DNA of 64,000 nucleotides from positions 349,599-413,598 of the forward strand of contig MNTT01000016.1 in NCBI GenBank assembly GCA_001917135.1, given 5' to 3'. A program made the translations under genes and the position numbers. The stretch's first letter is position 1. Each line of letters begins with the position of its first letter. This document shows, piece by piece, positions 43,154-51,355 of this stretch. The notes below the pieces were generated by a model. It did not search any database. It was not told where the DNA came from and worked only from the letters and a program-made list of their open reading frames with translations. Source of the DNA: Acetobacter sp. 46_36. GTDB taxonomy: Bacteria; Pseudomonadota; Alphaproteobacteria; RF32; CAG-239.

Positions 43154-43986
43154 TTGATTATACAAATATTTTTTTCATTTTCAAACATTATATTTTTTTT
43201 TGTATTAGTATTTTTAATATAATTCTTAAACATCGAAATATACTTAGGGTTTAGTTCAGTACCTATGTATTTTCTATTCATATTTAGTGCTTTAGCTAAG
43301 ACTGTTCCGCTACCACTAAATGGATCTAATACCACATCATTTTCTTCCGTAGACAGTGTCAATATTCTAGATACTAATTCTTCTGGCAATGGACAAAAAT
43401 GACGAATATACCCATTTCCCCATGAACCTTGTATTGGTATTGGATAATGCCAAATTCCATCAGGAGCTTTTCCTTTAGGATTATAGCGCTCAGGATACTT
43501 TATCCACCAAGATTTTAAAACCTCATAGTCTCTAATTTTATCAATAAAAAATTTATAATCATTAGTTTTCGAGAACAGAAGAATATATTCAAATGAATTC
43601 CTCATTTGTCCTTTATGAGTCCAAGGTACTGTCTTATCTTTCTCCCATATAATAATTTCTTTGAATATCCAACCAGAAGCTTTTATCTTATTAGCAATAT
43701 CAAATGGAAGAGCTACTATTTCACCATTTTTTCGTAATGCATCTACTATAACCCAAAGAGTTCCCGTTGATTTAGTACAATTATAGACTTTTTTAAACAC
43801 TAGCCCCAAATCATCTAAATATTTCTCATAAGATTGACCAAATCCTATTTGATTTTCATAACCATAGTCTTTCATATCAAAATATGGTGGAGAAGTTACA
43901 GTAACGTCCACTATTGGCTCTTTAATTATTTTATCTAATTTACGAGCATCACACTTATGTATAGTAAATATCTTACTATTAACCAT
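43114..43986 (-). CDS. DNA methyltransferase (beta-class, N4-cytosine/N6-adenine)
   Basis: This 290-residue protein has the catalytic motif IV TSPPYFDMKDYG near residue 32 ahead of the cofactor motif DPFSGSGTVLAKALNMNRKYIGTELN near residue 220, the order of beta-class amino-methyltransferases. It modifies DNA bases using S-adenosylmethionine. No separate restriction gene with an intact nuclease motif is beside it; the nuclease-like/DGQHR gene two positions on is the candidate partner. The C-terminal 20 residues overlap the next gene and may not be original. Confidence 0.88.
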   Translation of the reverse strand: MVNSKIFTIHKCDARKLDKIIKEPIVDVTVTSPPYFDMKDYGYENQIGFGQSYEKYLDDLGLVFKKVYNCTKSTGTLWVIVDALRKNGEIVALPFDIANKIKASGWIFKEIIIWEKDKTVPWTHKGQMRNSFEYILLFSKTNDYKFFIDKIRDYEVLKSWWIKYPERYNPKGKAPDGIWHYPIPIQGSWGNGYIRHFCPLPEELVSRILTLSTEENDVVLDPFSGSGTVLAKALNMNRKYIGTELNPKYISMFKNYIKNTNTKKNIMFENEKNICIIKWTFKILLYSFGH

Positions 43987-44128
43987 TTCGTCAAAAATCC
44001 ATCAATTTTTTAACAGTTATAACGTGCAAATAATTATATAGCAATTACAATATAAATAACATACACATATTTTTCCTTAATAACAAAGTATTATTAACTA
44101 ACTTTAGCTCGAACACCGCACGCCGTCT
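43987..44128. other. right end of the island
   Basis: AT-rich DNA without a gene, ending in GAACACCGCACGCCGTCT directly before the repeated CCAGCCA. This is the island's own terminal sequence and may hold its attachment site arm. Confidence 0.4.
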
Positions 44129-44181
44129 CCAGCCAAACTTGACAAGAGCCTATTTTAGCCAGTGCTAAGATAGGCTTTCTT
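44129..44181. repeat. right-boundary direct repeat with hairpin
   Basis: The tRNA 3' end CCAGCCA and following AAACTTGACAAGAG plus the AGCCTATTTTAGC hairpin, identical to 24116-24168. Confidence 0.85.
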
Positions 44182-44271
44182 ATTGAAATATCTACATTTT
44201 TACCGTCTAATAAAATTTCCGAACAAATATTGAAATATCTACATTTTTACCGTCTAATAAAATTTCCGAAC
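44182..44271. repeat. 44-base tandem duplication at the recombinase end
   Basis: ATTGAAATATCTACATTTTT...TTTCCGAACAA occurs twice back to back. The inner copy encodes the last codons (NVDISIFVRKF) of the recombinase remnant and the outer copy lies beyond its stop. Confidence 0.75.
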
Positions 44272-45115
44272 AAAGTAATTTTAAAACCTGCTGTTTTTTG
44301 TCGTTGTTCAGAAAATTCCATATCTGATCTGACATCAAAAGCAAGCCAGCCAAGTATTTGAGCGTTATCAGACCTTGCTTAGTCAGATGACTATAGTCGG
44401 TTAATCGCTCTTCCAGTTTTTTCTTATCCTGTCTGTACTCGGTTAGTTTTTTGGTATATAAATCCTGTGTAATACTGCCTCCCGTAAACAAGTCTATCAA
44501 TCGGCTTTCCTTTTCGGCAAAACCGGCAATCTGCCTGTCCAATGCTTTCTTGGCTTCTATTTCCATTTTATGGTCTTTGTAAATTTCTTCATCCAAACAG
44601 GCAACCAATTTTTCGACAACGCTTTTAGGCATGTTTTTAAGCGTTTTTAATGCCTCTCTCACTTTTTCAACCCCATTTTCCTCTCTCGTCCGATAGCCGC
44701 CGCATTGCGGACAAAAAAGGTATTTATAAACGATTTTTTCCCCTTCTTTTTCGCCGAATGTACATTGATATCGGTTGAAACAACACCACCGCAGTTTTTA
44801 CAACGAACCAGTCCTTTAAATACATATTCATGCTTTTGTACTTTATGATTTGCCTTACCTTCCAAAATTTCCTGACACCGTTCAAATGTATAACTGTCCG
44901 TCAGCCGCGGATAACAATGCGAATAATAATGTCCGCCGCTGTACATTTCCCCGATATAAAAACGGTTGCTTAATATTCCGCGGATAGTTTGTTTATGAAG
45001 CTTCTTACTGGTCTTCATCTTAAGCCCGAAATCAGCGGCTTTCCGCGTTATCTGCTCAAGATTATAGGTGCCAATCGAAAATTCCTTAAACAACCGCGTA
45101 ATGATGAAATGGTTA
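44207..45115 (-). pseudogene. truncated, frameshifted large serine recombinase (sister copy)
   Basis: This copy is about 95% like the recombinase at 24187-25597 from the middle of the recombinase domain to the end, but DNA homology stops abruptly at about 45115 (...GATGAAATGGTTA), so the catalytic domain is lost. It carries the C-terminal codons that the left copy lacks. It is also out of frame at the same G/A run (GGGGAAAAAA here, GGGAAAAAA in the left copy). It is followed by host DNA leading to gpsA. Confidence 0.8.
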
Positions 45116-45230
45116 CCCGGGCAATATTTATATTTTATTAACTATAATTCTGTAAATTCCGCTTATAAGCGGAGAACAGCCTGATGCTATGCGTTGCGGC
45201 AGTTTTTGAATATTGTTTAAGGAGAAATTT

Positions 45231-46226
45231 ATGAAAAGAATCGGCATTATAGGAACGGGAATTTGGGGAACGGCGCTGGCTTTAACTGCTGCACGTGCCG
45301 GAAACGACGTTTTGTGCTGGGCACGCGAACAGGAAGTTGTCGACTCCGTCAACCAGAAGCACGTCAATAAAATGTTTCTGCCGGATATTCCCCTGCCCGA
45401 TGCCATCAGAGCCTCTGCCGATATCGCCGATGTTTTCGCATTTGCCAAGGTTATTCTGCTGACAACTTCGGCACAATGGACACGTTTGATGCTGAAACAG
45501 ATGAAATCCTATGTCAAAGAAGACACGGTTATCGTTTTATGCGCCAAAGGAATTGAAGTGGAAACGGGAAAGATGCTCTCGGAAGTATTGCAGGAAGAAA
45601 TTCCTTATGCTACGGTTGCCATTTTGTCCGGTCCGGGTTTTGCAGTCGATGTCGCCAAACAGAAGCTGGCCTCCGTTACGATTGCCTGTGCCAAAGAGGG
45701 AATTGCCTCCGAACTTGCCAACATGCTCGGAACGCCTTATTTCCGCCCATATCTGACCGCTGACATGATTTCGCCGCAAATCGGCGGGAGCGTCAAAAAC
45801 GTCATTGCCATCGCTTCGGGCGTTGTTGAAGGGGCTAAACTCGGCGACGGGGCGCGAGCGGCGCTGATTACACGCGGCTTTAACGAAATGGTACGGCTGT
45901 CCAAAGCTTTGGGCGGAACCTTGCGCACGATGATGGGGATGAGCGGCATGGGTGACCTCGTTCTGACGGCAAACTGTGCAACCTCCCGCAATTTCAGTTT
46001 CGGATATGAGGTCGGCGCCTGCGGCCACGCAGAGAAACTGCTGGAGGAAAATACGCGTACGGTAGAAGGAATTTATACGGCCAAAGCCGTTGTCAAACGT
46101 GCACATGAGCTGGGCATAGAAATGCCGATATGCGAAACGGTCAACAAAGTTCTGTTCAGCGGTTTATCAATAAATGAGGCTATGGACGAGCTGATGTCCC
46201 GTCCTTACAAAGAGGAAGGATTTTAA
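45231..46226 (+). CDS. gpsA: glycerol-3-phosphate dehydrogenase [NAD(P)+]
   Basis: This protein of about 331 residues has the N-terminal dinucleotide motif GIIGTGIWGTALA, CAKGIE, the SGPGFAVDVA block, and GGSVKNVIAIASG with the catalytic Lys, followed by MSGMGDLVLT. It makes sn-glycerol 3-phosphate for phospholipids. The ATG at 45231 is preceded by AAGGAGAAATTT; a longer TTG frame at 45213 is less likely. Confidence 0.95.
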   Translation: MKRIGIIGTGIWGTALALTAARAGNDVLCWAREQEVVDSVNQKHVNKMFLPDIPLPDAIRASADIADVFAFAKVILLTTSAQWTRLMLKQMKSYVKEDTVIVLCAKGIEVETGKMLSEVLQEEIPYATVAILSGPGFAVDVAKQKLASVTIACAKEGIASELANMLGTPYFRPYLTADMISPQIGGSVKNVIAIASGVVEGAKLGDGARAALITRGFNEMVRLSKALGGTLRTMMGMSGMGDLVLTANCATSRNFSFGYEVGACGHAEKLLEENTRTVEGIYTAKAVVKRAHELGIEMPICETVNKVLFSGLSINEAMDELMSRPYKEEGF

Positions 46227-46300
46227 TCTTTATGATTTTATGACTTTGCGGACTATACTTCTCATTTAGGGAGAACTGCTTATACCGAGCCTGTTGCTTT

Positions 46301-49300
46301 TCAGAAATTAAACTGAATGCCGATATTGATTTCCCACGGAAAACGGACGCTGCTGCCAAGCTGGGTTGACGCTTCAAAATAGGCGGAATTTGTCTCGTTC
46401 CACGCGGCGGCTATTCCCGCCCCCAATTCATAACGCAGCGAGGACGTATCTTCGGCAAAGATTTCGTCTGCCACGGTAACCGGACTTTTGCCGTCCCAAT
46501 CGTGCATCAGGCTAAAGCGTCCGTAAGCATCAAAAACGGTTCCATCAGCCAAAACAAACTCTTTTCCTCCCGATACCCCGATACTGCCTCCCAAATAATC
46601 CGCAGCCGACGCACTGACCCGCGTATTAAAATTTGTCCGGTAATCTATTCCGTCTACGCGCATATAGTTCAGTCCCATATATGGTTCGACAAACCAGCTT
46701 TCGGCAATATCCCATCTCTTTCCGATAAAAGCCGAAACCTGCCATGCGTTTGCATCATACTTGCCGTTGACATCGGAACCCGAAGGCGTATAGCTTTTTA
46801 TTTTCTGCGTGTGCCAGAAATATGTTCCGACAACATCTACAAACCAGTTATCTGCCGTACTCAGGGTTGAATATACTCCGAGGCTCTGCGTTTCGCCGTC
46901 GCCATGCCCACCGCGGTCGTATTTCTGTCTTGAATCGCTTGTTCCGCCATACAGCCCCAACTGCAGGCCCTTTCCGCCATTATACCAGATTTCACGGTCA
47001 TAACCGATTTCCGCTCCATAAATTTTCATATTGCTTTTCGTCTGGTCTTTGTAGCGGAATTTAATTTCGCGGCCAATCCCCTTAATCCATAGTCCATCAT
47101 CTTTTCCGGTTCGTTTATGTTTCATGCGAAAACGGTTGTACAACGGATTAAGGTGCGTATAAAATAACGAGGCCAGCGAACTGTACGTATTTTTGGCAAT
47201 CAGCGAACTGTCTGTATGTTCCTGCGTCCGATGCAGTACCCAGTCATCGCCGTCATGCTGCAGATTATATCTGAAAGCACCAACATCAACGGCGTTGCCA
47301 ACCAAGTAAAAGTTGTCCGCTGCCGACGACGTTTCGTCTATGAGCTTAAATTCTGCAGGCAGATTTCCGTCAGCACTGTAATCGTGCACAATCAGCCCGA
47401 AATTTCCGTTGCCGCCCCCGATATCCAAGTGATCGGCTTCATTTTGCGCCAAATTGCTGCTGATACTGAAAATGCCGCTGCCGTCGAGCTTGTCTATCTG
47501 CAGCTGCGAAAAGCCCGGTTCCTTTATTATGGTTACCAAGGCATTTTTCAACTCTAAATTTGAAATATTGTTTGTTCCGGCGATATTTAGAATGCCGTCG
47601 GTTATTTTTGTAATTCCGGACATAATTCCGCCCGAATGCAATACGATTAATCCGCCGTCGGCCTCCGTATTCCGCGAAATTCCGCCTGAGAATACAGTCT
47701 GTATGCCGCCATGGATTTTAGTATCCGAAGCAAGTCCGCCGGTTTCAATATTCTGCAGCCCGGCAAACAATTCCGTTCCATCGGCAGTGCCGCGGACAAT
47801 CTGAGTCCCGCCGATAATTCTGCTTTCCGCCGCCTGCCCGCCGTCGGCAACCTGTTGTACGCCGAAAAGGTTTACGGTACTTCCCGAGGCAATCCCCCCG
47901 TTTTCGACAATCTGGCTGCCTCCGATATAAATCCGGGCATTTTCGCTTTTCCCTTCCACATACTCTGTGCCCAGGCTGATGATGCTTGAAACGGCTTCTC
48001 CTCCTGATTTGATATAAGAGTTTCCGCCGTTTATGGACATTCCTGACGTTTTGCCGCCGTTTTGTATTTCTGCCTGACCGCCTTTTTTGACAACAGCACC
48101 GTTAATATCTCCGGCGACAGTAAGGCGGCCGCCATTTTCGATTACGGAGTTTTCTGCAGTTCCGCCGGCGTCAACCTGTTGTATCCCGGTACCTGATATA
48201 ACTGCATTATGTACATATCCCTGCTCTTTTACAATCTGGATGCCGCCGGAAACAGCGCTTTCGCGGTCTGTACCAAAAACATTCTGAGTGCCGGAAACTA
48301 TTTTGGCCTGCAGAGATGTTCCTCCGGATTCAACATTCATTGTCCCGCCGTTTAGTGTCGTATTGGCAGCAGTTCCTTCCCAACCGACAGTCTGCACACC
48401 GCCGGCATCTACCATGGTATTCTCCGACGTTCCGTAAAATCCGACCAGCTGAATGCCATTTTCCGACACGACGGCATTTTCGGCACTGCCGCCGCCTTCT
48501 ATAATCTGCTCCCCGCCGCTGACCCTGCCGTTGACGTCCCTCCCGTAAACATACTGAGTGCCAGATAAAACGGTCGTGTTTTGAGCAATGCCTTCTTCAT
48601 CAACAGTCATTGTTCCTCCCGAAACCGTCGTCTTCTCTGCGGCTCCGCCGTCTTTAACCGTCATTTCACCGCCGTTTTGTACGGTTGTCGCCACGGCTTT
48701 GCCGGCAACTTCCAGCGTTCCCCGGCCGGAAACCGTTGTATCCTGCACCGTTCCACCGGCATTAACCTGCTGCCGGCCACCGCTGACCTGAGCACCGAAA
48801 GCGACGCCGCCATCCCTTATTTCCTGAATTCCGCCGGAAACTTTCGCATTATTGTCCGTTCCTGATATATATTCGTGTCCTGAAGCGATAACCGTCCCCT
48901 CCGCCGTGCCTCCCGATGAAACAAAAAAGCTGCCGCCGTCTACAGACGTATCTTCAGCATAACCGCCGGCATTGACGTCTATGGTTCCATACGAACCAAC
49001 ACTGGAAGAATATGCCCGGCCGTCGACATTCTGCACGGCATATTGCTGCACAACAGTACCGTATGATATGCCGTTCTGCAATACATCCTGCTGCCCATAC
49101 GGATAAATATTGCTGTTACGGGTTACGCCTCCGGACATAACCTGCTGCTTTCCCGAAACGGTAAAATTATCAGCCTCGCCATAAACACGCTGGGTTACAA
49201 CCGAATGAACGTCGCCACCGCTGACAACTTCTCCGGCAGGAATATCGACGGTTATCGCCCGGGAACCTTCCGGATGCAACAACAGGCACGGCAAAAGCAG

Positions 49301-49324
49301 CAAAAACTTTCGCAAATGTTTGTT
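46301..49324 (-). CDS. AIDA-type autotransporter adhesin
   Basis: The protein is about 1007 residues: a signal peptide (MNKHLRKFLLLLPCLLLHPEGSRA), a passenger of about 550 residues built from some 25-30 copies of an about 20-residue repeat with the pattern VSGGxQxVxxGGxAxxTxV, and a C-terminal barrel of about 290 residues ending in QFNF. The repeats form a beta-helix, as in AIDA-I and related adhesins. It is probably exported to the cell surface for adhesion or aggregation. The start at 49324 fits GGGGAGATAACCGTT. The repeat array could change length by recombination. Confidence 0.92.
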   Translation of the reverse strand, partial: NKHLRKFLLLLPCLLLHPEGSRAITVDIPAGEVVSGGDVHSVVTQRVYGEADNFTVSGKQQVMSGGVTRNSNIYPYGQQDVLQNGISYGTVVQQYAVQNVDGRAYSSSVGSYGTIDVNAGGYAEDTSVDGGSFFVSSGGTAEGTVIASGHEYISGTDNNAKVSGGIQEIRDGGVAFGAQVSGGRQQVNAGGTVQDTTVSGRGTLEVAGKAVATTVQNGGEMTVKDGGAAEKTTVSGGTMTVDEEGIAQNTTVLSGTQYVYGRDVNGRVSGGEQIIEGGGSAENAVVSENGIQLVGFYGTSENTMVDAGGVQTVGWEGTAANTTLNGGTMNVESGGTSLQAKIVSGTQNVFGTDRESAVSGGIQIVKEQGYVHNAVISGTGIQQVDAGGTAENSVIENGGRLTVAGDINGAVVKKGGQAEIQNGGKTSGMSINGGNSYIKSGGEAVSSIISLGTEYVEGKSENARIYIGGSQIVENGGIASGSTVNLFGVQQVADGGQAAESRIIGGTQIVRGTADGTELFAGLQNIETGGLASDTKIHGGIQTVFSGGISRNTEADGGLIVLHSGGIMSGITKITDGILNIAGTNNISNLELKNALVTIIKEPGFSQLQIDKLDGSGIFSISSNLAQNEADHLDIGGGNGNFGLIVHDYSADGNLPAEFKLIDETSSAADNFYLVGNAVDVGAFRYNLQHDGDDWVLHRTQEHTDSSLIAKNTYSSLASLFYTHLNPLYNRFRMKHKRTGKDDGLWIKGIGREIKFRYKDQTKSNMKIYGAEIGYDREIWYNGGKGLQLGLYGGTSDSRQKYDRGGHGDGETQSLGVYSTLSTADNWFVDVVGTYFWHTQKIKSYTPSGSDVNGKYDANAWQVSAFIGKRWDIAESWFVEPYMGLNYMRVDGIDYRTNFNTRVSASAADYLGGSIGVSGGKEFVLADGTVFDAYGRFSLMHDWDGKSPVTVADEIFAEDTSSLRYELGAGIAAAWNETNSAYFEASTQLGSSVRFPWEINIGIQFNF

Positions 49325-49489
49325 CATAACGGTTATCTCCCCAATTTTACGACAAAGCAGCCGCATTTTTCAGATGACGGCATTTTCCGTAATCGCACTT
49401 TAAGCTCACATATAATCGTAAATCCCCGGAATAAAAGCCCGATAGCCTTATTTTCCGCATAAATACAAAAAAAACAGTCTGACAGATAC

Positions 49490-49523
49490 AAAAAAACAGC
49501 CCGTTCCGTAAGGAGCGGACTGT
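49490..49523 (-). terminator. terminator of the ygiC-like gene
   Basis: ACAGTCCGCTCC/GGAACGGGCTGT stem (one mismatch, one wobble) is followed by seven T on the minus strand. Confidence 0.75.
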
Positions 49524-49560
49524 CTTTGTTTCATCATCAGACGATGATTTGCGGTACAAA

Positions 49561-50676
49561 TCAGACAATGATATGCGGCACAAAATGGCTCATGTCATCG
49601 GTAATTCTGGACGTGTTTTCCCGAATTCCCATTCCGGCCGCCTCACCGCCGATAACCCAGCTTCCCAGCACCGGATATCTGCCATCAAAACAGGGGATAT
49701 CAACAAGCTGCTGATATATGTATCCTTCTTTGCCGTACCCACCGGAAGAGCTTTCCAGTATCGTACCGTTTTTTACCAGCTCAACATTGGCTCCTTCGCG
49801 GGAGAATACCGGCTTTTTACAATAAGCTCCCAATTTTCCGGGTTCGGCATAGGCCGGCAGGATATAGGGAGACCGGGGGAACATTTCGTAAAGCACCGGA
49901 AGCATGGCCTTGTCAGACATCAAAGCTTTCCACAGCGGTTCTATCCAGCACATCTCCGTCATACAACCGGTCAAATCCTCTGCAAACATAAACTCCCACG
50001 GATAAAGCTTGAACATACAGTCTATCGGCATACCGTCGGGCGCAAACAATGAGCCGTTTTCATGCCTTATGCTGCGAATATCCAGTTCGTAAGGAACAAG
50101 CCCCGCCTCAAAGGCCGTTGAAATGATATAGCCCAGAGTGGCATTGTCTTCCAGACAATCGGAAATTGATGCAAAGTAATACCGGCCGCATTGATAACGT
50201 TCGTGGATATATTTCCAGGATTCCACCATTTTTTCATGAATGGAATTGAACTGGTCGTGCGACGGAAAAACATCCTCTTTCCATAACCACTGGATAACGG
50301 CGGCCTCTACCAGAGAAGTCGGCGTATCGGCGTTAAATTCCAGCAATTTCGGCACGCCGTTGACAAATGCAAAGTCAAAGCGCCCGTACAGGGAATAATC
50401 ATCCTCTTCCCAGCTGCGGACTATCGCCTCGCGAACCGCGGCGGGAATGCAAAGCGCATCAAGCCGGCGGTTGTCATACAGACAGGCTTCCACAGCCTTG
50501 CAATACATTTCGTAACATTCAGCCGTCGCTTTTTCAAGCGCTTCAATTTCAGCTGACGTAAAACAATAGCAGGCATCTTCCATCCAATAGGACTCGTGAA
50601 ACCCGAACCCCTGCTTTTCCACAATTTCCCGGTAATTCTCACGAGGCGTACAACTAATTCTTTCCATATCCGACAA
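49561..50676 (-). CDS. ygiC: glutathionylspermidine-synthase-family ATP-grasp protein (YgiC-like)
   Basis: This 371-residue protein belongs to the GSP_synth family (YgiC/YjfC): RFDFAFVNGVPKLLEFNADTPTSLVEAA near residues 98-125 and the C-terminal ATP-grasp glycine-rich loop ESSSGGYGKEGYIYQQ. It probably forms a peptide-like bond to an unknown acceptor. Only the ligase half is present; the amidase half of true glutathionylspermidine synthase is missing, as in YgiC. It follows a small lipoprotein gene similar in position to ygiB. Confidence 0.8.
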   Translation of the reverse strand: MSDMERISCTPRENYREIVEKQGFGFHESYWMEDACYCFTSAEIEALEKATAECYEMYCKAVEACLYDNRRLDALCIPAAVREAIVRSWEEDDYSLYGRFDFAFVNGVPKLLEFNADTPTSLVEAAVIQWLWKEDVFPSHDQFNSIHEKMVESWKYIHERYQCGRYYFASISDCLEDNATLGYIISTAFEAGLVPYELDIRSIRHENGSLFAPDGMPIDCMFKLYPWEFMFAEDLTGCMTEMCWIEPLWKALMSDKAMLPVLYEMFPRSPYILPAYAEPGKLGAYCKKPVFSREGANVELVKNGTILESSSGGYGKEGYIYQQLVDIPCFDGRYPVLGSWVIGGEAAGMGIRENTSRITDDMSHFVPHIIV

Positions 50677-50682
50677 AATTAA

Positions 50683-51066
50683 TCATGCGCCAATAGGTTT
50701 ACTGCTGAAACTGCTGCCAAAGCCCTTTCCCGATGTTGACTTACTGCCCGAAGCCGGAGCCTTGGAACCGACAGAATTCGGTTTTGCAGAGCCATAGGAT
50801 ACGTTGCGGACTCCCGCGGGAGGATCAACTTTTACCCCTCCGGAATTTGTCCAGGAACCGTTCCCGGGATAATAAAAATACGAGGGAGAACCTCCGCCGG
50901 AAGGCGTCAGCGCCCAGCGCATCAGCATTGCATTCCATATCCATGAATTTCCCTGACTGTCCCGATATTCCTGTTTGTCTTTCGGATTTTCAGGAAGTTT
51001 GTCTTTGGCGACACATGATACAAACAATAAAAAACCAGCTGCAAAAAAATAATTAAACTTTTTCAT
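50683..51066 (-). CDS. small YgiB-like lipoprotein
   Basis: This 127-residue protein has a lipoprotein signal (MKKFNYFFAAGFLLFVSC) and a Gly/Ser/Pro-rich tail ending GFGSSFSSKPIGA. The position directly before the ygiC-like gene (6 bases) and the low-complexity tail ending in GFG recall YgiB (DUF1190). Sequence identity to that family cannot be asserted here. It is an envelope protein of unknown function. Confidence 0.6.
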   Translation of the reverse strand: MKKFNYFFAAGFLLFVSCVAKDKLPENPKDKQEYRDSQGNSWIWNAMLMRWALTPSGGGSPSYFYYPGNGSWTNSGGVKVDPPAGVRNVSYGSAKPNSVGSKAPASGSKSTSGKGFGSSFSSKPIGA

Positions 51067-51293
51067 ACGACATAACTTTTAGTTAGACAAAATAATCAAA
51101 AAACTTCCGTTTTTATACGGTGTTTTACCGAAAATGTCAAGCTGTTTATTGTCTGACAGGACAGTCCGCCGCTCCCGCCGTAAAGGAAATAACCGGTTTA
51201 TCGGCAAAGGGGCAACTGGCGAACAATAGGAAGAAACGGTTTCCCTGCCGCCGGTTTGGCCGGATCGCGGCGAGGATGTCCGGCTTCTATGAG
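51067..51293. other. intergenic region without a recognisable gene
   Basis: No supported ORF. It probably holds the promoter of the lipoprotein/ygiC-like operon. Confidence 0.35.
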
Positions 51294-51323
51294 AAAGCCC
51301 CGGCTAAACGACAGCCGGGGTTT
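51294..51323 (-). terminator. terminator after the arginine decarboxylase gene
   Basis: AAAGCCCCGGCT / AGCCGGGGTTT stem with a 7-base loop, 33 bases past the stop of the gene at 51356. The T run is short on both strands. Confidence 0.65.
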
Positions 51324-51355
51324 CATTCAAGCTATTTACCAAGGACAGCTTGGAA

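Larger units (their letters stand above)
24116..44128. mobile_element. 20.0-kb integrative defence island at tRNA-Gln
   Basis: The sequence CCAGCCAAACTTGACAAGAG at the 3' end of tRNA-Gln (from 24116) recurs at 44129, 20,013 bases on. At both sites it is followed by the same hairpin and the 3' end of a large serine recombinase gene. Between them the DNA is clearly AT-rich compared with both flanks. It holds recombinases, toxin-like, restriction and defence genes. The simplest reading is an integrated element whose right boundary is also the left boundary of a second, mostly deleted sister element. Exact att cores cannot be fixed because the repeats continue into the recombinase genes. Confidence 0.75.

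Noticed and set aside
43987..44128. A tRNA or tmRNA 3' end at the island's right boundary
   Set aside because: GCTCGAACACCGC resembles a T arm and TCCA precedes the repeat, but no acceptor stem or full cloverleaf can be formed.
24048..45115. CRISPR array in the defence island
   Set aside because: No regular repeat-spacer pattern or cas gene is seen. The repeats present are operators, duplicated leaders and boundary repeats.
45128..45448. 106-codon minus-strand frame at the start of gpsA
   Set aside because: It overlaps the well supported gpsA start in antisense and has no family features.
46301..49324. Autotransporter as part of the island
   Set aside because: It lies beyond gpsA, which is host DNA with normal composition, so there is no reason to include it in the element.
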